A stretch of DNA of 64,000 bases from Mallotus nudiflorus (GCA_947683625.1 CANTUR010000156.1:62001-126000), one strand, 5' to 3'; shown: positions 47,012 through 58,818, counted from the first letter of the stretch. The notes: generated by a model not told the origin, from the letters alone. Numbers and translations are program-made.

Positions 47012-47691
47012 GTAACAAGTAACAATTAAGTCAAATGTATATACATCATTCCAACTTTATTTCTCCCATACACATATTCAATAGCGAGCCTCTTTTCCTA
47101 GAATTTTTGGTCTTGGCCTTAATATCAACAAGGGATATTAAGAATCGACACACATGTCAAATCTCTTAAAGTAGTAAAGCATAGAAACAGTATTTCTAGG
47201 TATAAAAGCATAGCCCAATCTTTATTAGTCTCGATGGGCTTCTAAAGTATGGGCTTGGGCCTTTATAGATAGAAATATCTCATGACAACATTTATAAACA
47301 ATTTGGGTAATCCTAGGGAAGTTACTAAGTCACTACATGAGCTGAGTCTAGTAGAAAAGTTAAGGTTCCCTTAGCAAGATGCCCTCCTTTAAGACTTGAG
47401 TCATAGGCCAAGGTTAGAGAGGCCCGACATCCTTTGCAAACTCAAGGGAAGACTACCCCTCCTTTAGGACTTGGGTTATAGACTCTGGTCAGATGAGCCT
47501 GGTAATCTCTTTTAAACCGAGTTAAGGCTAAGCGTGATGGTTAACCAATTTACAATCCCATGAAGCTAGTGGAATCATGGAGCCATAAACCAATGTCATC
47601 GGTTAATAGGGACTTGCAGAATGAATGCAAGAATAAGATAATAATTAATAAAATAATTCTAAAGAATACAAGTAGAATTAATATTTCTTAT
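47012..47691. other. 5' untranslated leader of the nested element
   Basis: Between the primer site and gag. No gene seen. About 47340-47530 has two imperfect copies of a segment with CCTCCTTTAGGACTTGGGTTATA. Confidence 0.55.
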
Positions 47692-47709
47692 CCCTAGTGG
47701 AGTCGCCAC
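47692..47709 (-). other. Primer binding site (Arg tRNA-like)
   Basis: The minus strand reads GTGGCGACTCCACTAGGG directly at the LTR end. TGGCGACTC is the core of the Arg-tRNA primer site known from Ogre/Tat elements. The match was made from memory, so the tRNA identity is probable and not certain. Confidence 0.7.
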
Positions 47710-49796
47710 TGTAGACAGTAGGGTTTAGCGCGTGCCTAAGATCTTAGCAACTGCGACACAGTTTGAGCTCAGGGCTTTAGAGAACACTCTAATCACTGTC
47801 ATAAAGACATGGCGTGGAGATGAGGAGTCGCCACCCAAGGTAATAATTGGGAAAAATCAAAAAATGGTAGTACTCGATTCTCTAAAAGAAAGCTAGCACC
47901 ACAACCAGGAGATTCTAGGTATGGAATACCAACTTCTTTCAATCTTGTGTTCTTTGAGATTTACTTTATGAATTACTATCTTACTCTCTATTTACATGCA
48001 ATTTCATATAAACCCTTATTAAAACATTCAACTCTAGGCAAACTAGTCATGAAATATACAAGTAAATAATGCATTCATCACAATCCCTAAATTAGTCTAA
48101 TCCACATTGATTTTAATTAAATAAGCTAAGTTTACATGTTTAATTTGTAAGTGAGCCTAAAGACTAATGGATCTAATTCCTATTTAATTTCAATTAAGTT
48201 ATCTTAAGTCTATTTATTTTAATTCTAAGAATGGACATAAACCCACAAATTATGAAGTATTTAAATTAGTAGGTCTAATTCTATATATTTTATTTCTAAA
48301 GTGATATTAAATCTATAAATTATGGAAAAGACTTTAATTTAATGAGCTAAGTATAAATTAATTAAATTAAGTGAGCCTATGTCTAAATTAACTAAATGGG
48401 CTTATGTTATTTCTACCCTAAGTCTAATTAATTATGGGTCTAAAGATGCATTTTAATTAATTAAATCTAAAAAAACCTAAATTTATTAGAAGAGGTTAAA
48501 GCATAACATGGGCCTAGGGCCCAAAACACATAAATATAAGCAAACAAACCCAAAAATAATAAAAAAAATATCAAAATAAACAAATAAAAGATCAAACAAT
48601 TAATTTAACTTTTCTAAAAATCCTGATTTAATTAAAGTGACCATCAACAATAAAATAAAATAATCAATCAAACAAAACTAATTTTACCAACTTAAATCTA
48701 CTTCAATTTTAATTAAACAACCTTATAACCATTAATTTTAATTAATTACCCAATTAAAACCCTAATTTTACTAACCGATTAAATTAAAATAAAATGCACA
48801 AGCACACACACCAAATTTTATTATTCCCACTATTGGGGCTATTACAATGACCTATTGAGAATAATAAAAAAAAAAGAATTAATACAATACCAAAAATAAA
48901 TAAAAATAAGACAATTAAATAATAAAACCTAGAAACTACATTTAACTACAAGGTTTCATCCATGACATTCCATGAACCTCTATGGATTTGATTCTCCAAA
49001 TATGCTCATTATGTAATCTCCTCCATAATCATCGTCACGAAAGAGTAAAACAATGATTAGTGAATAAAATTATAATAAAAAAATTAAGTAAAATTGAAAT
49101 TCAATAAAATTAACATAATAAAAAAAAGAAGAATAAAAGAAAGTAGAGAAAAGATAATGCTTTACGGATGCTTATGAATGAATTGCTCCTCAGACTAGTA
49201 AGATCACCGTTGTTTTTTAGTAGGCTTTCAAAACTTGTTATTTTTCTTCTCAAAAATCTCTAAACAAATAAATCATCAAGAGTTTTTTTTTTTTGGTGGA
49301 AAAGAATGCTTAGTATTGAGAGTTGAGAGTTGAGTCCCCTTTGCAAAAAGCCTAAGCTTTCCTTTTATAGGAAAAACAAAAAACCCTAAGTTCTATGTAC
49401 TAAAGAGTTCCAATTTTAAAAGGACTTTATTTCTTGAAAAATTAGATAAATCCCAAAAATAAATTTAAGAAAATTTTTTAACCAATCAAAACTCAGAAAA
49501 AATATTTTTATTTTCTACAAAAAATACAAAAAACAGACAGAAAACACGTAATTCCATCTGGAATTACATAATTCTGATTTTTTAAAACTTTTAATTATAA
49601 AAACACCCCTAAAAGAAATTAAAATTTTCAATTTGGTCTTAAAAGGTATTACAATTAAGTCCTTAAAAAACCAATGAAACTCTTTCTGAAAACATATTCA
49701 AACTTTTAAGGTTTCAAACTTCAAGTGTTGAAGACCTACTAATAACATTTTCATCATTGCATCCATATTTTATTATCTCGAAATTGAGTGTTTACA
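47710..49796 (-). repeat. 5' LTR of the nested element
   Basis: TGTAGACAG...GTGTTTACA on the plus strand, both ends intact; aligned with 37540-39671. Confidence 0.93.
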
Positions 49797-49869
49797 TATA
49801 TTTTAATTTATTTCCTTGATAAACCTTCTATTCCTTTTTATTTATTAAAATTCGATGATGAATTTTTGT
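49797..49869 (+). pseudogene. Displaced end of the gypsy chromodomain and 3' leader
   Basis: The last codons of the chromodomain frame broken at 37540, then an untranslated stretch ending AAATTCGATGATGAATTTT, which is also found (reversed) before the polypurine tract of the relative at 6581-6600. Confidence 0.75.
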
Positions 49870-49882
49870 AAAGGGGGAAGAT
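49870..49882 (+). other. Polypurine tract of the gypsy element
   Basis: AAAGGGGGAAGAT directly before the LTR start TGTTATAATCC. Confidence 0.85.
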
Positions 49883-52653
49883 TGTTATAATCCGAATTTT
49901 AATTAATTATTAAGTTAAGTGTGGGATTAATTAGTGTTAATTATTATGTGATTATTATTAATTATGTATTTTTATTAAATTATTGATTAATTGTTAAGTG
50001 TATATATATTTTGGGAGGATGATAAATTTTTAAAATATTAGAGCAGTATTATTATTTTTTTAAAAGTTATTATTATTTTTTATAAAAAAAATGCAAAAAT
50101 GAAATTTTTTTCTTTTTTTTCCCTCCCTGCCCTCCCTTCTTTCTTCATTTCCTTCTTCCCCATCTGACAGCACCAACCACCATTGCCACCCTCACTATCC
50201 AACCACCGCTACGTCGTTGCCACCTCCACTCGATGTTGCTACCAACACCTCTAGCTCACGGGTGACACTATCCACTCTTTCTTCCTCTTTTTCTCTCTCA
50301 GTGCCGGTGTGCTAAAGAGCTTACCGGCGACTATTTCGGCAACTCCAACTGCTGCCACTAGTTTTGTTCAAAAGCTTTTCCTCCGGGCTTCATTTCCCCT
50401 CACTCAATTCATCTGGATAACTTCGGTAACAACCCTAATTTTGAGAAATTGTTTTTAGGTTAATTTCAATTATGTTGTTAAATTGAGCTTGATTTTGATT
50501 TAATTCGATATAGTTGCTTTGAGATAAATTGAAATTGATATTGTGATCTTGCTAATTGTGATTTTTATTTAATTTTATGATTTTTTGAATTTTTCGGGTT
50601 CGGTTACTATTCCAGCTCGAAAAATTTTATATTTTTAATAAATTTCTACTAATTATGTAGAGTAAACTTTGTTAAGGAAGTTTTATGAAATTATGCATGA
50701 AAATTTAAATATGAATTTTTAAAAAATTATGTATAATATGTATTTTTGAAAAAATATTAGAAATTAGTAAATTATTTGATTTTAGTTGAAATTGTTATTA
50801 ATTATTCCGTTTAGACTGATTTTTTTTATAAAAGAAAAGGTATAGAAATAATTTTTATAATTATTTTCCAATTTTAATTAATAAGCAGTAATTCTGGGAA
50901 AATATATGAAAAATAAATTTATTTATTATTTTTTAGCGTTAAATGAACATTTTGTTATCTTATGATAATAATGAGTGATTTTAATAATTATTTACAATTT
51001 ATGATAATTTATTTGTAAAATGGAAATTTTATGCTATTAATAGATTTTATTTGCAAAATATTATTTATGTGTTATAATTTTATTTATTTATTTAGATAAT
51101 TTGATTATTTATATATTTAGATAATTTGACAAATTATATTATTTTATTTTATAATTTGTAATGTTGGTTTTCAGTTGGGTGTGAATTGTAGTTTGGGGAC
51201 CCAATTTGAGATGTTGAGATTGGGATACTTTTGAAGTGTCTTTTTGTGCATGAATGACTCTACTTTTAGTAGAGAGATATCCATTTTACAAAGGAGACTC
51301 TATCGAATTTTTGGTAAAATTTCTCATAAAACATGTCATCAGGTTTGTATTTAGTTTTGAGTCTTTCATTAGAGTCGAGTCTTAAATCGAGTTTTCTTAA
51401 AATCTAGAATATATAAAATTAGAATTTTTATCCTAATTATTTTGTTATTATTTTTTATATAGCTGCGCTGAGACTGAGGCTTACAAGGTAGGGCTTGTTA
51501 AGTCATTTTAGATGAGCGCACTCCACTTGTGAGTTATTATTATATGTATGCATTGCATGTAGAATTTTTATTATTGGCATCCATACTTCGACAAATATGA
51601 ATTTAATATGTTGTTGCATTAAATGTTAATTACTATTGCTATTATATATATGTTTGCATATATATAAAGATGAATATTTATTTGTGTAATTGAATGCTAC
51701 TCATTTAACATAATTTTATTATTTTATTTTTGTTATGTTGTTTTGACAGATAGTAGTAGAACGTGCCACTTAGTAGGCCACACTACAACTGTTGTGCAAC
51801 AGTACGCTAGATGTTAGACTATAAATTTTTATTGATATGAGATATGATTAAATTGATTATTGAGATTTATGATTAAAAAGTGGTGTGACTGCGAAAGCTC
51901 GGTTGACCTAGTGTCTCAGGGCTAATCATGCCGGTAGTGAGACTGCGAAAGCTTAGTTGACTTAGTGTCTTGGGGCCAATCTACTATCAGAATTTGAGAA
52001 GAGAAATATTTTTGAATTTAAGTGAGTCTGTTGGCTAGTGAGGTTCAGTGTTTGAGGTTGCGGAATATTTTAGGGTTCTGCTCCAGTCCTCCCCTAAATC
52101 TTATTGTATTTATTTATTTGTCGTAAAACATGATTTCGAGCATTTATATGAAATGCATGTATAAATTACATAAATATAAATATAAATATATAAATACTAT
52201 ATTGGTGCTTGATTGTTTGTATGCTTAGGTTACATGTATATATATAATAATAATTCACTTAATGAAATCTCACCCCTCTTAATTATTTTTCAGAATCCTT
52301 TTCATTAGATCTCTCATAGTAATTCTCTTCACTAGACTCTTTCTTCATCGGTTGACTTATGTAAATTTTGAACTATCACTCTTTGTATTATTAGATGATG
52401 TAGTAGTAATATATCTTATTGTAGTATTTTTATATTGTTATTGACTGAAGTTTTGTATTTGAATAATTATATGAACCTATATTATTATGTTATGATATGA
52501 AAAGTTATTTTGATTTAAAAAGTTTTAATTCTGAAGTATATTTATGTTTATGGATTGTTGAGTCTTTATATTTTAGGCTTGCTACAAGTTTCAAATTCTT
52601 GCGAATTCTCATTTCCTAGCATCGGTCATGAGTCCCAGGTTTGGTTTGTGACA
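49883..52653 (+). repeat. Gypsy 3' LTR (about 2.77 kb)
   Basis: Starts TGTTATAATCCGAATTT, ends GGTTTGTGACA, followed by the CCTAA duplication. The dyad block is at 51255-51352. Confidence 0.93.
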
Positions 52654-52658
52654 CCTAA

Positions 52659-53019
52659 TTTCTAAAATATCATTACATGTTTTGGTTACATAGGGTTTGA
52701 AAGTAAAAAAAAAAAAAGCAAAATCGTGAAAGAAAAGTGAGGTGGAGGAAGAAGAATCGTAGCCAAAGACCCATAGCATCTCTGTCGATCACTTTGCAAT
52801 TTCTCTATTTTCTTTCAAAGAATGATCACCTTGCTCTTCTCTATCTAATTACAAAACTTTAAGAAAATAATAATAATAAAAAGAAAATACAAGAAAAGAT
52901 TGGTGTAAAAGAATGATCTCCTTGCTCTTCTCTATTTGTACTGTGTATGCTCACTCTCTTTCACTTTGTTTGTTTGTTGGTGTAGAAGAACCCATTATGT
53001 GAAGATGATGACAAGAGAA
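52659..53019 (+). other. Pack-MULE inverted repeat end and captured leader
   Basis: 52659-52704 is the inner part of the left inverted repeat (matched by 53937-53983). The rest resembles a gene leader (AG-rich, several repeats of CCTTGCTCTTCTCTAT near 52830 and 52920), probably captured with the GATA gene. Confidence 0.6.
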
Positions 53020-53644
53020 GTGTTGAGATCAAGGAAAACCTTGTACTGACTACAAGACTAGCAAGACTTGAAAAGCTGGACCTGTTGGCCCTAAGGTTGA
53101 AAATAACTCTTTATTTGTTGTTTTGCTCCTCTTCCATCATTTTGGGCTCTTTTGTTCTTTAGGTTTTCTCTCTTCTTGAAATCATTGGTCATAATAACCC
53201 ATTTCACACATAGTATCTATTTATATAATAGCGTTCTTGATTTTTTGATATGAGTTTATGTTTAGTGTTCTTGATTTTCTAATATGGGATTGTGATTTTG
53301 ATCGGTTTTTTTCCAGTTGTCAGTGGCTTTGCAACACTTGTGGAATCAGATACAAGAAGGCAAAAGAAGATATTTTGGGCTTGCAAAGAAGTCCTCCGTG
53401 TAGCACTGAAAATAGCGCCACTACCAACATGGCCGGCAGCTTAACCTCTTCAAGTAGTTGTTATGATGGTAATGAATTAAGAATGATTGAAGATGAGATT
53501 GACTGTAGTGGTTAAGGTCATGTTGTTCTAAAGATCACAATAGTGAGAAAATAGAGGTGCCAAAGGAGAAGGAAGCTAGGAGATGAAGAAAACCAAGCTG
53601 CTTTTTCTTTAATGGCGTTGTGTTGCGGGTTAGTTTCTACATGA
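53020..53644 (+). pseudogene. GATA-type zinc-finger transcription factor, captured and broken
   Basis: Exon 1 (to 53095) reads, after a frame slip, TGT-codon Cys, TDYKTSKT, stop, KAGPVGPK. This is the first half of a plant GATA finger with its second Cys changed to Tyr and the Trp codon turned to TGA. An intron of about 228 bp (GT at 53096, CAG at 53321) leads to exon 2, WLCNTCGIRYKKAKEDILGL, the second half with both Cys. A Ser-rich stretch and an early stop at 53513-53515 follow. In another frame 53546-53644 reads RRRKLGDEENQAAFSLMALC then CGLVST, like the C-terminus of small class B GATA factors. GATA factors bind DNA in the nucleus. This copy cannot make a working finger. Confidence 0.82.
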
Positions 53645-53936
53645 AATAGGAAATAAAAAAGAACATAAACTATATGCAGTAGAGTAGAATTAGGAGGGAG
53701 CTGTATTGAAGCATCTAAAAATAGAGAAGAAGAAGAAGAGAAGCAGACATCATACTCCCCAACCTTTTATTCGAGATGATGATGACACAATCACCTCTTC
53801 AAAGAAACTATCCAAAGCACCTAAACACCACCAGAAGCAAGAGTAGAATTAGAAAGAGGGATAATTTGTCCTTCTCACTTTTCTTTTTCTTCTTCCTCTG
53901 CCTTACTTTTCTTTCATAATTTTTCTTTTTTTTTTA
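53645..53936 (+). other. Captured 3' flank of the GATA fragment
   Basis: Non-coding, A/G-rich then T-rich, ending at the right inverted repeat. Probably the captured 3' untranslated region. Confidence 0.5.
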
Positions 53937-54145
53937 AACTTTCAAACCCTATGTAACCAAAACATGTAAGGATATTTTAGAAATTAGGTTTGCCATTGTA
54001 AAAGAAAATAATGACATGGCTCTTTGTATGGTAACAAGCATGACCCATATGTGCTAACTGTGCACTCTGGCCACCAGAAATCAATCAAAACCACATAGAT
54101 GATACCAAATTAGAGAGTCTAAACACTCGATTGCCCAAAAAAAAA
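53937..54145 (-). repeat. Right inverted repeat of the Pack-MULE-like element
   Basis: Reverse complement of 52659-52704 plus 29646-29796. The outer limit is blurred by a T-run (A-run on this strand). Confidence 0.82.
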
Positions 54146-54180
54146 TGTTAAAACCAGTACGTACTAAAAAATGTGCTACT

Positions 54181-54483
54181 CAATATCATTGCAAGTATAC
54201 TTTTAATCAGTATGAGTAGTTACTTGTGAAGATCTGGATGAATCTACTGTTGAAGGTTGAGATATAGATGAACCTTGAGTAAACATAAGCATAATTTGTT
54301 GCATTTATTCTATCTTCTGTTGCATTTCTTCCTCTCTTTTTAGACTTTCTTCTCTTTTTTTTCATCTCTTCAATTTGTTTTTGCATCTCTTCATTCCTTT
54401 ATTGTATCTTTTCATTTTTACTTTGCAAATTTTTTTGAATGTCCCGCAAGCGCTCATAAGCCTTTGGAGCCTCTATCGACTCA
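54181..54483 (-). pseudogene. CACTA (Ptta/En/Spm-type) transposase C-terminus
   Basis: The minus strand reads AYERLRDIQKNLQSKNEKIQ, stop, then a Glu/Lys/Gln-rich coiled-coil-like run (EEMQKQIEEMKKKR), a frameshift, MQQIMLMFTQGSSISQPST and a stop. This composition and order are like the C-terminal region of plant En/Spm-type transposase proteins. The gene is cut on its 5' side by the solo LTR at 54489. The family is inferred from memory of that coiled-coil end and not from a catalytic motif. Confidence 0.6.
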
Positions 54484-54488
54484 TTTGT
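54484..54488. repeat. Target-site duplication TTTGT (left)
   Basis: TTTGT also at 57740-57744. Confidence 0.85.
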
Positions 54489-57400
54489 TATAATATCCTG
54501 AATTTTTAAATATTTTTATACTGCATCGGGATATGCAGTGTTAATAATTTTTGTATATAATTATGATATTTTTATGAGTTTGTTATTTAATTAAAACTAA
54601 TTTTAATTGTTTTATATTATTTTAAGTACTTTACATAAAATTTTTTCGCGAATTCTATTTTCGGGGAAATTGACACGTAAATTATTTAATATTAATTATT
54701 TTAAATAGATTTACAAAATTGCATGAGTTCATGCATGATTTTTAAGGGTCATATTGAAATATATACATATACATGCATGTATACATATTTAAATTAAATT
54801 AGGGTTTATTTTCATTAAATTATACTATATTATATAGTTTAATGATAATTAAATGTGTATTATATGTGTATATGTATATATATATATTAATTATTATTTT
54901 AAATATGTGATGTGTGATTTTTCTAAGTATTATATTAAAATATTTTAATATAAGTTATTAAAGTAATTAATATATATATATAAACTTTAGAAAATTTACA
55001 CCCGTGCCCCTCCCCCTTCTTTCTTATTCTTCGGATGCAACCCTCACCCTCACCACCTGTAACTTCCGTTCGCCGCCATTCAGAGTGCCTCCCGGTGTGC
55101 CACCTTCTTCCTCAGCCTTCCCTGTCACCTGCAACAGCCGTTTCCGGCATCGGAGGAGCTTGTTTTGGCCGGAAAGCCGAAACTTGAAGTTAACGTCGAT
55201 CAACGTGATTCTGGCCACCGTTTTTGACACTACTGGTCTCTATCTTCTCCTTGAGTTCTGGTGAGTGTGATTCCAACCTTTGTTTCACTTAAAATGGTCT
55301 AGATTTGCTTAGGTTTCGATTTTCAATTTCGGCCTATTAGGGTTCTTATTTTTTTTGAGCTCCAATTGATCGATTCATGAAAAATTCCTTCACAAACTTT
55401 GATCCTAGTAATTTAATCTTCATGTGTGAATTTTTGTGGAATTTTTGGAATTTATTTTGATTTTTGGGTAATTTTGATTATTTTATTATTATTTTCTAAT
55501 TTTTGAAAATTAATTAATTAAATTATGAAATTGTGTTTTATGATAAATATAGGTGTTGAAATGAATTATAGAAATTTATTTTTAATTTTTGTGAATTTTT
55601 ATGTATTTATTTTGAATTTATATAGTTTATGTAATTTTGATAAAATAGGGTTAATTATGTGTTTAATTGAAATTAATTAGTTAATTGAGTTTATTTAGTG
55701 ATATTATTGAAATATATGTTGAGAAAATTAATTTTGTGCAATTATATTATTTTTGGTGAATTTTTGGATTAATTTTAGTATATTTATATATATAGGGGTA
55801 TTTTGGTAATTTTACACTAAATTGGCTAAAAATGTAATTAAATTGGTTTTAATAGTTATTTAGGGTATAAATATGATTTCTATAAATTTTTTAGTATTTT
55901 TAACTAATTAAAACTATTTTTCGTAAATTATTTTTGATTATATGTATATAATATACGATTCTTCTAATAAAATGAGTTTTTATCGATTTTTACTGTATTT
56001 TAGGGTTAATTACGTAATTTTTACTTATAAAATGTATTTTTAGTATATAAGGGTATTTTCAGTATTTTTGTAAATATTTTCTGAATTGTGAACCTCGGTC
56101 GGTGATTAACAGTTTGGAGTCCGACCGAGGGGTTGTGGTTGTGTTCTGTGTTTATTTTCGAAGTGCGTTTCTTTATAGGACTGACTCTACTCTCTGAGTA
56201 GAGAGATGTCCGTTTTATAGGGGAGGTCTACCGAATTTTTGGTAAAATTCTCGTAAAACGTGATGTCCGGTTGAACTATAATCCTAATTCTGTGTCTAGT
56301 ATTCTAGATCGAGTCTTTGGAGTTTTGATAGATTTATTCTGATTCATGTCGTTATCTGTTTGTCTAGTTGCGCCGAGATTGAGGCCTAATGGACTAGGCC
56401 CATCGGACCCATCTCGAGGAGCACAATAAACAGTGAGTTACTATTATATATATATATATATGCTCTAGGGTGCATGATTTTAGAAATCTATGTTTTATTT
56501 TGACTAAAAATGCATAATGATATTAATTAGTTCTTGAGTTTATTTTAGTTTACTTTTGGTTTATTTTTTGTATATTTTAAACTATATGCATGTTTTATTA
56601 ACGAATTATATTTAAAATGTTTTTGAAATACATTTCTAGTTTATTTTGTAATTTAATTGGATTTATTTGACGTATATATACTCGAAATATACGTGGTTTA
56701 CTTTTGGTATATTTCTAGTATATATATGGTTATTGTTGCTATTATATTTAAATTCATGCATCATTTATTTTTATGAATGTATGTTTTATATTTCAATGAA
56801 GGATATCGATAGAACGTGCTACCTAGTGGGCAGAACTAGGACGAAGTACGTACCGGTACGTCGATAGCATTTAGGCTATATTACTAACCTGTTTGAGAAT
56901 ATTGATTGGATTTGATTATTTGATGTGTGAGAAATGATTTGGGAGTGTGATTGTTGGAGCTCGATTGACCAAGTGTCTTAGGGCCAATCACACTGACAGT
57001 CAGACTGCTGGAGCTCGGTTGACTTAGTATCTCGGGGCCAATCTATTGTCTAAATGGAACAAGTGAATATATTTGGAATAAGTGAGCTTGTATGGCTAGA
57101 GTGTTGTCTAACACTGTTTTGAAGTTGCAATTTTCTAGGGTTCTATTTGATCCTTTATAACCAGTGATTTTCAATAAAAATATATAAAATTATTTTATTG
57201 CATGTGTGTGTATTTGCTTGTATACATACATATTATATATTCTTTTGACTGTGTGCATCGAAATTTAGTATGCATGTATATATATTATAGTAATTCACTT
57301 AGTGAGGTATGACTCCCCTCCGTTGACTATTTTTTAGGAGAGTCATCTTCATCAGACCTCAGTAGCAGACCTGTACATCGGATTTCTTCCACCCCAGCTT

Positions 57401-57739
57401 CATTATGTAATCTGCTCATTTGAGTTTTATTTTTATAATCTAGACACTGCAGTTGTCGTAAACAGTTGTGGGTTTATGTATTATATTCGCGCGAGATATG
57501 TACTTTAAATATTTGAACTGAAACTTGTATTAAAAAGTTTATTTATATATGAGATGAGGATTTGATTTAATTTCGTTTAGTGAAAATATTATTTTGATAT
57601 TTATGATATTTTACTTAATTGTGTTGTTACTATTACTATTGCATGTTTTTATTTTATTTTAAGACTTGCTACGGGTTCCGGATTCGAAAGAATTCTCGTT
57701 CCCTTGCACCGGTCATGACCCCAATTTTGGGTCGTGACA
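54489..57739 (+). repeat. Solo LTR, second copy of the TGTAATATCCCG family (about 3.25 kb)
   Basis: It aligns throughout with 22035-25279. The first base pair of the LTR reads TA instead of TG (TATAATATCCTG); the end GGGTCGTGACA is intact. Perfect TTTGT duplications and no interior mark it as a solo LTR. The dyad block is at 56180-56272. Frames such as 55004-55264 and 56667-56867 are chance openings; the first matches the GC-richer block of the sister LTR. Confidence 0.93.
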
Positions 57740-57744
57740 TTTGT

Positions 57745-58374
57745 CAACTATAAAGCAATTGCAATCAAATTCTCCACATCAACCTCTTGAGCTTCAACCA
57801 CCTACTATGAACTAGTAAGCCTTCTTGGCAGATCCTCCGGAGAGACTTTCACTCCATCCTTCCTTATGCCAACATCAACACGATATCTGTTAACAAAATA
57901 AATTTCGATAGCTGCTGCTCCCATTCCATGAACATTAGTGGTAATGGTGACAAGACACGATGATATAGTTAGAACAATTGCAAGGGCCCCCTACAATGGA
58001 TGCTGCTTGGCCGCTCTGACCCATTATTCCTTGATCCACCGCAAGCAGTCTAGTTTTATAGTATATAACAAAGTCTTCATAATTGTTCGTAAGCAAATTG
58101 TAACATCCAAAGCCAATCTCAAGCAGGTATTTTGCTCGTGGACAACAACATCATTTTGATCTGCGACTGCCTATATACAAGTTCCACCATGTATTTTTGC
58201 AAGAAAGAGAGTAAGATTGACATCATACTTGAAGCAGTACAAGACAACACTAGGAAGGAAGCAGTTCAAGCATGAGAGGACAACTCCATGTTCTCCCTCT
58301 TGTGTGATGCATTCCAGGCATATTAGCACGTAAGATTTATCTAGCATTGAGCTAACCAACAGGAGATCCAACAT
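57745..58374 (-). pseudogene. Unrecognised coding remnant upstream of the CACTA-like fragment
   Basis: With the solo LTR removed, the minus-strand frame reads VEAQEVDVENLIAIAL, stop, LTNESIEAPKAYERLRD, so this stretch was joined to the transposase-like fragment at 54483. Further upstream are GAAAIEIYFVNRYRVDVGIR (about 57860-57930) and the open piece at 58171-58374 (LDKSYVLICLECITQEGEHG). I do not recognise these segments. They could be degraded transposase or captured host sequence. Several stops and shifts are present. Confidence 0.45.
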
Positions 58375-58818
58375 TGTCCCTATTCCTACTTCTTGGCCGC
58401 GTCAAGTAAAATGAACTATTTAGATTCCAGCATTGTCCCAATATAGATTCCTAAGATTATCAGATGTAAAGGACAAGAAAAAAAAATGAACAAAAAAAAA
58501 CAAAAGAAAAGAAAAGAAAAAAGAGAAATGAGAAACAAACTTTAAAATGCATTCATAATGATAATCAATGCTCCCAACTTCCCATAAAAATAACAATTGT
58601 ACTAAATGCTCAATCTCATAGAATTCTTAGTTTCTAATTAGAGAAAATCAGAATATATAAGTACAATTTTGGGGATGAGATGACAAAGGAAAATTACAAC
58701 TGTTTTAGGAACGTTGGTATTTATAGAAATGACCTCCACTTATCTGACTGTAAAGGCATTGACATTTTTATATAAATGTACAACATTTATATAGTCAACT
58801 AGTCAGGCAATGGGTAAC
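58375..58818. other. AT-rich non-coding stretch
   Basis: A-rich tract at 58475-58540 and otherwise anonymous sequence up to the copia insertion point. No CACTA-type far end found. Confidence 0.6.

Larger units (their letters stand above)
37540..49796 (-). mobile_element. Gag-only LTR retrotransposon (Tat/Ogre-like, non-autonomous) with tandem-repeat arrays
   Basis: LTRs at 37540-39671 and 47710-49796 flank an 8.0-kb interior. A primer site reading GTGGCGACTCCACTAGGGA on the minus strand next to the right LTR, a purine tract next to the left one and TATAT duplications fix the orientation and boundaries. The interior has gag near its 5' end, no detectable protease, RT or integrase, a long featureless stretch, and three tandem arrays before the 3' LTR. 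The Arg-tRNA-like primer site and repeat-rich 3' region recall the Tat/Ogre lineage; lack of pol makes it a LARD-like parasite of an autonomous relative. Confidence 0.85.
29797..52653 (+). mobile_element. Ty3/gypsy element (Tekay/Del-like), full length, host of a nested element
   Basis: LTRs at 29797-32587 and 49883-52653 flank an interior with primer site, gag, protease, RT, RNase H, integrase, chromodomain and polypurine tract on the plus strand. Target duplications CCTAA (29792-29796 and 52654-52658) are perfect. The 22.9-kb span is inflated by the nested element at 37540-49796; without it the length is about 10.6 kb, like the relative at 3610. All coding parts carry many stops, notably TAG where CAG or TGG is expected. 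Confidence 0.95.
29576..54145 (+). mobile_element. Pack-MULE-like element with captured GATA gene, split by a gypsy insertion
   Basis: The left inverted repeat (about 29646-29796, continuing at 52659-52704) is the reverse complement of 53937-54140. It shares TTTAGACTC, AATTTGGTATCAT, GTGCAC, GCCATGT..GACATGG and GGCAAACCTAATTTCTAAA blocks, about 200 bp in total. The gypsy element at 29797-52653 sits in the left repeat. Removing it and one CCTAA leaves about 1.7 kb with long inverted repeats around a GATA-factor gene fragment and no transposase, the usual Pack-MULE layout. The outer boundaries are approximate, and no 9-bp target duplication could be established. It could instead be another inverted-repeat class. 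Confidence 0.72.

Noticed and set aside
53258..53515. A functional small GATA protein
   Set aside because: The finger is split over two exons with a frame slip, a Cys-to-Tyr change and a stop in exon 1, so the open exon 2 alone cannot form a GATA finger.
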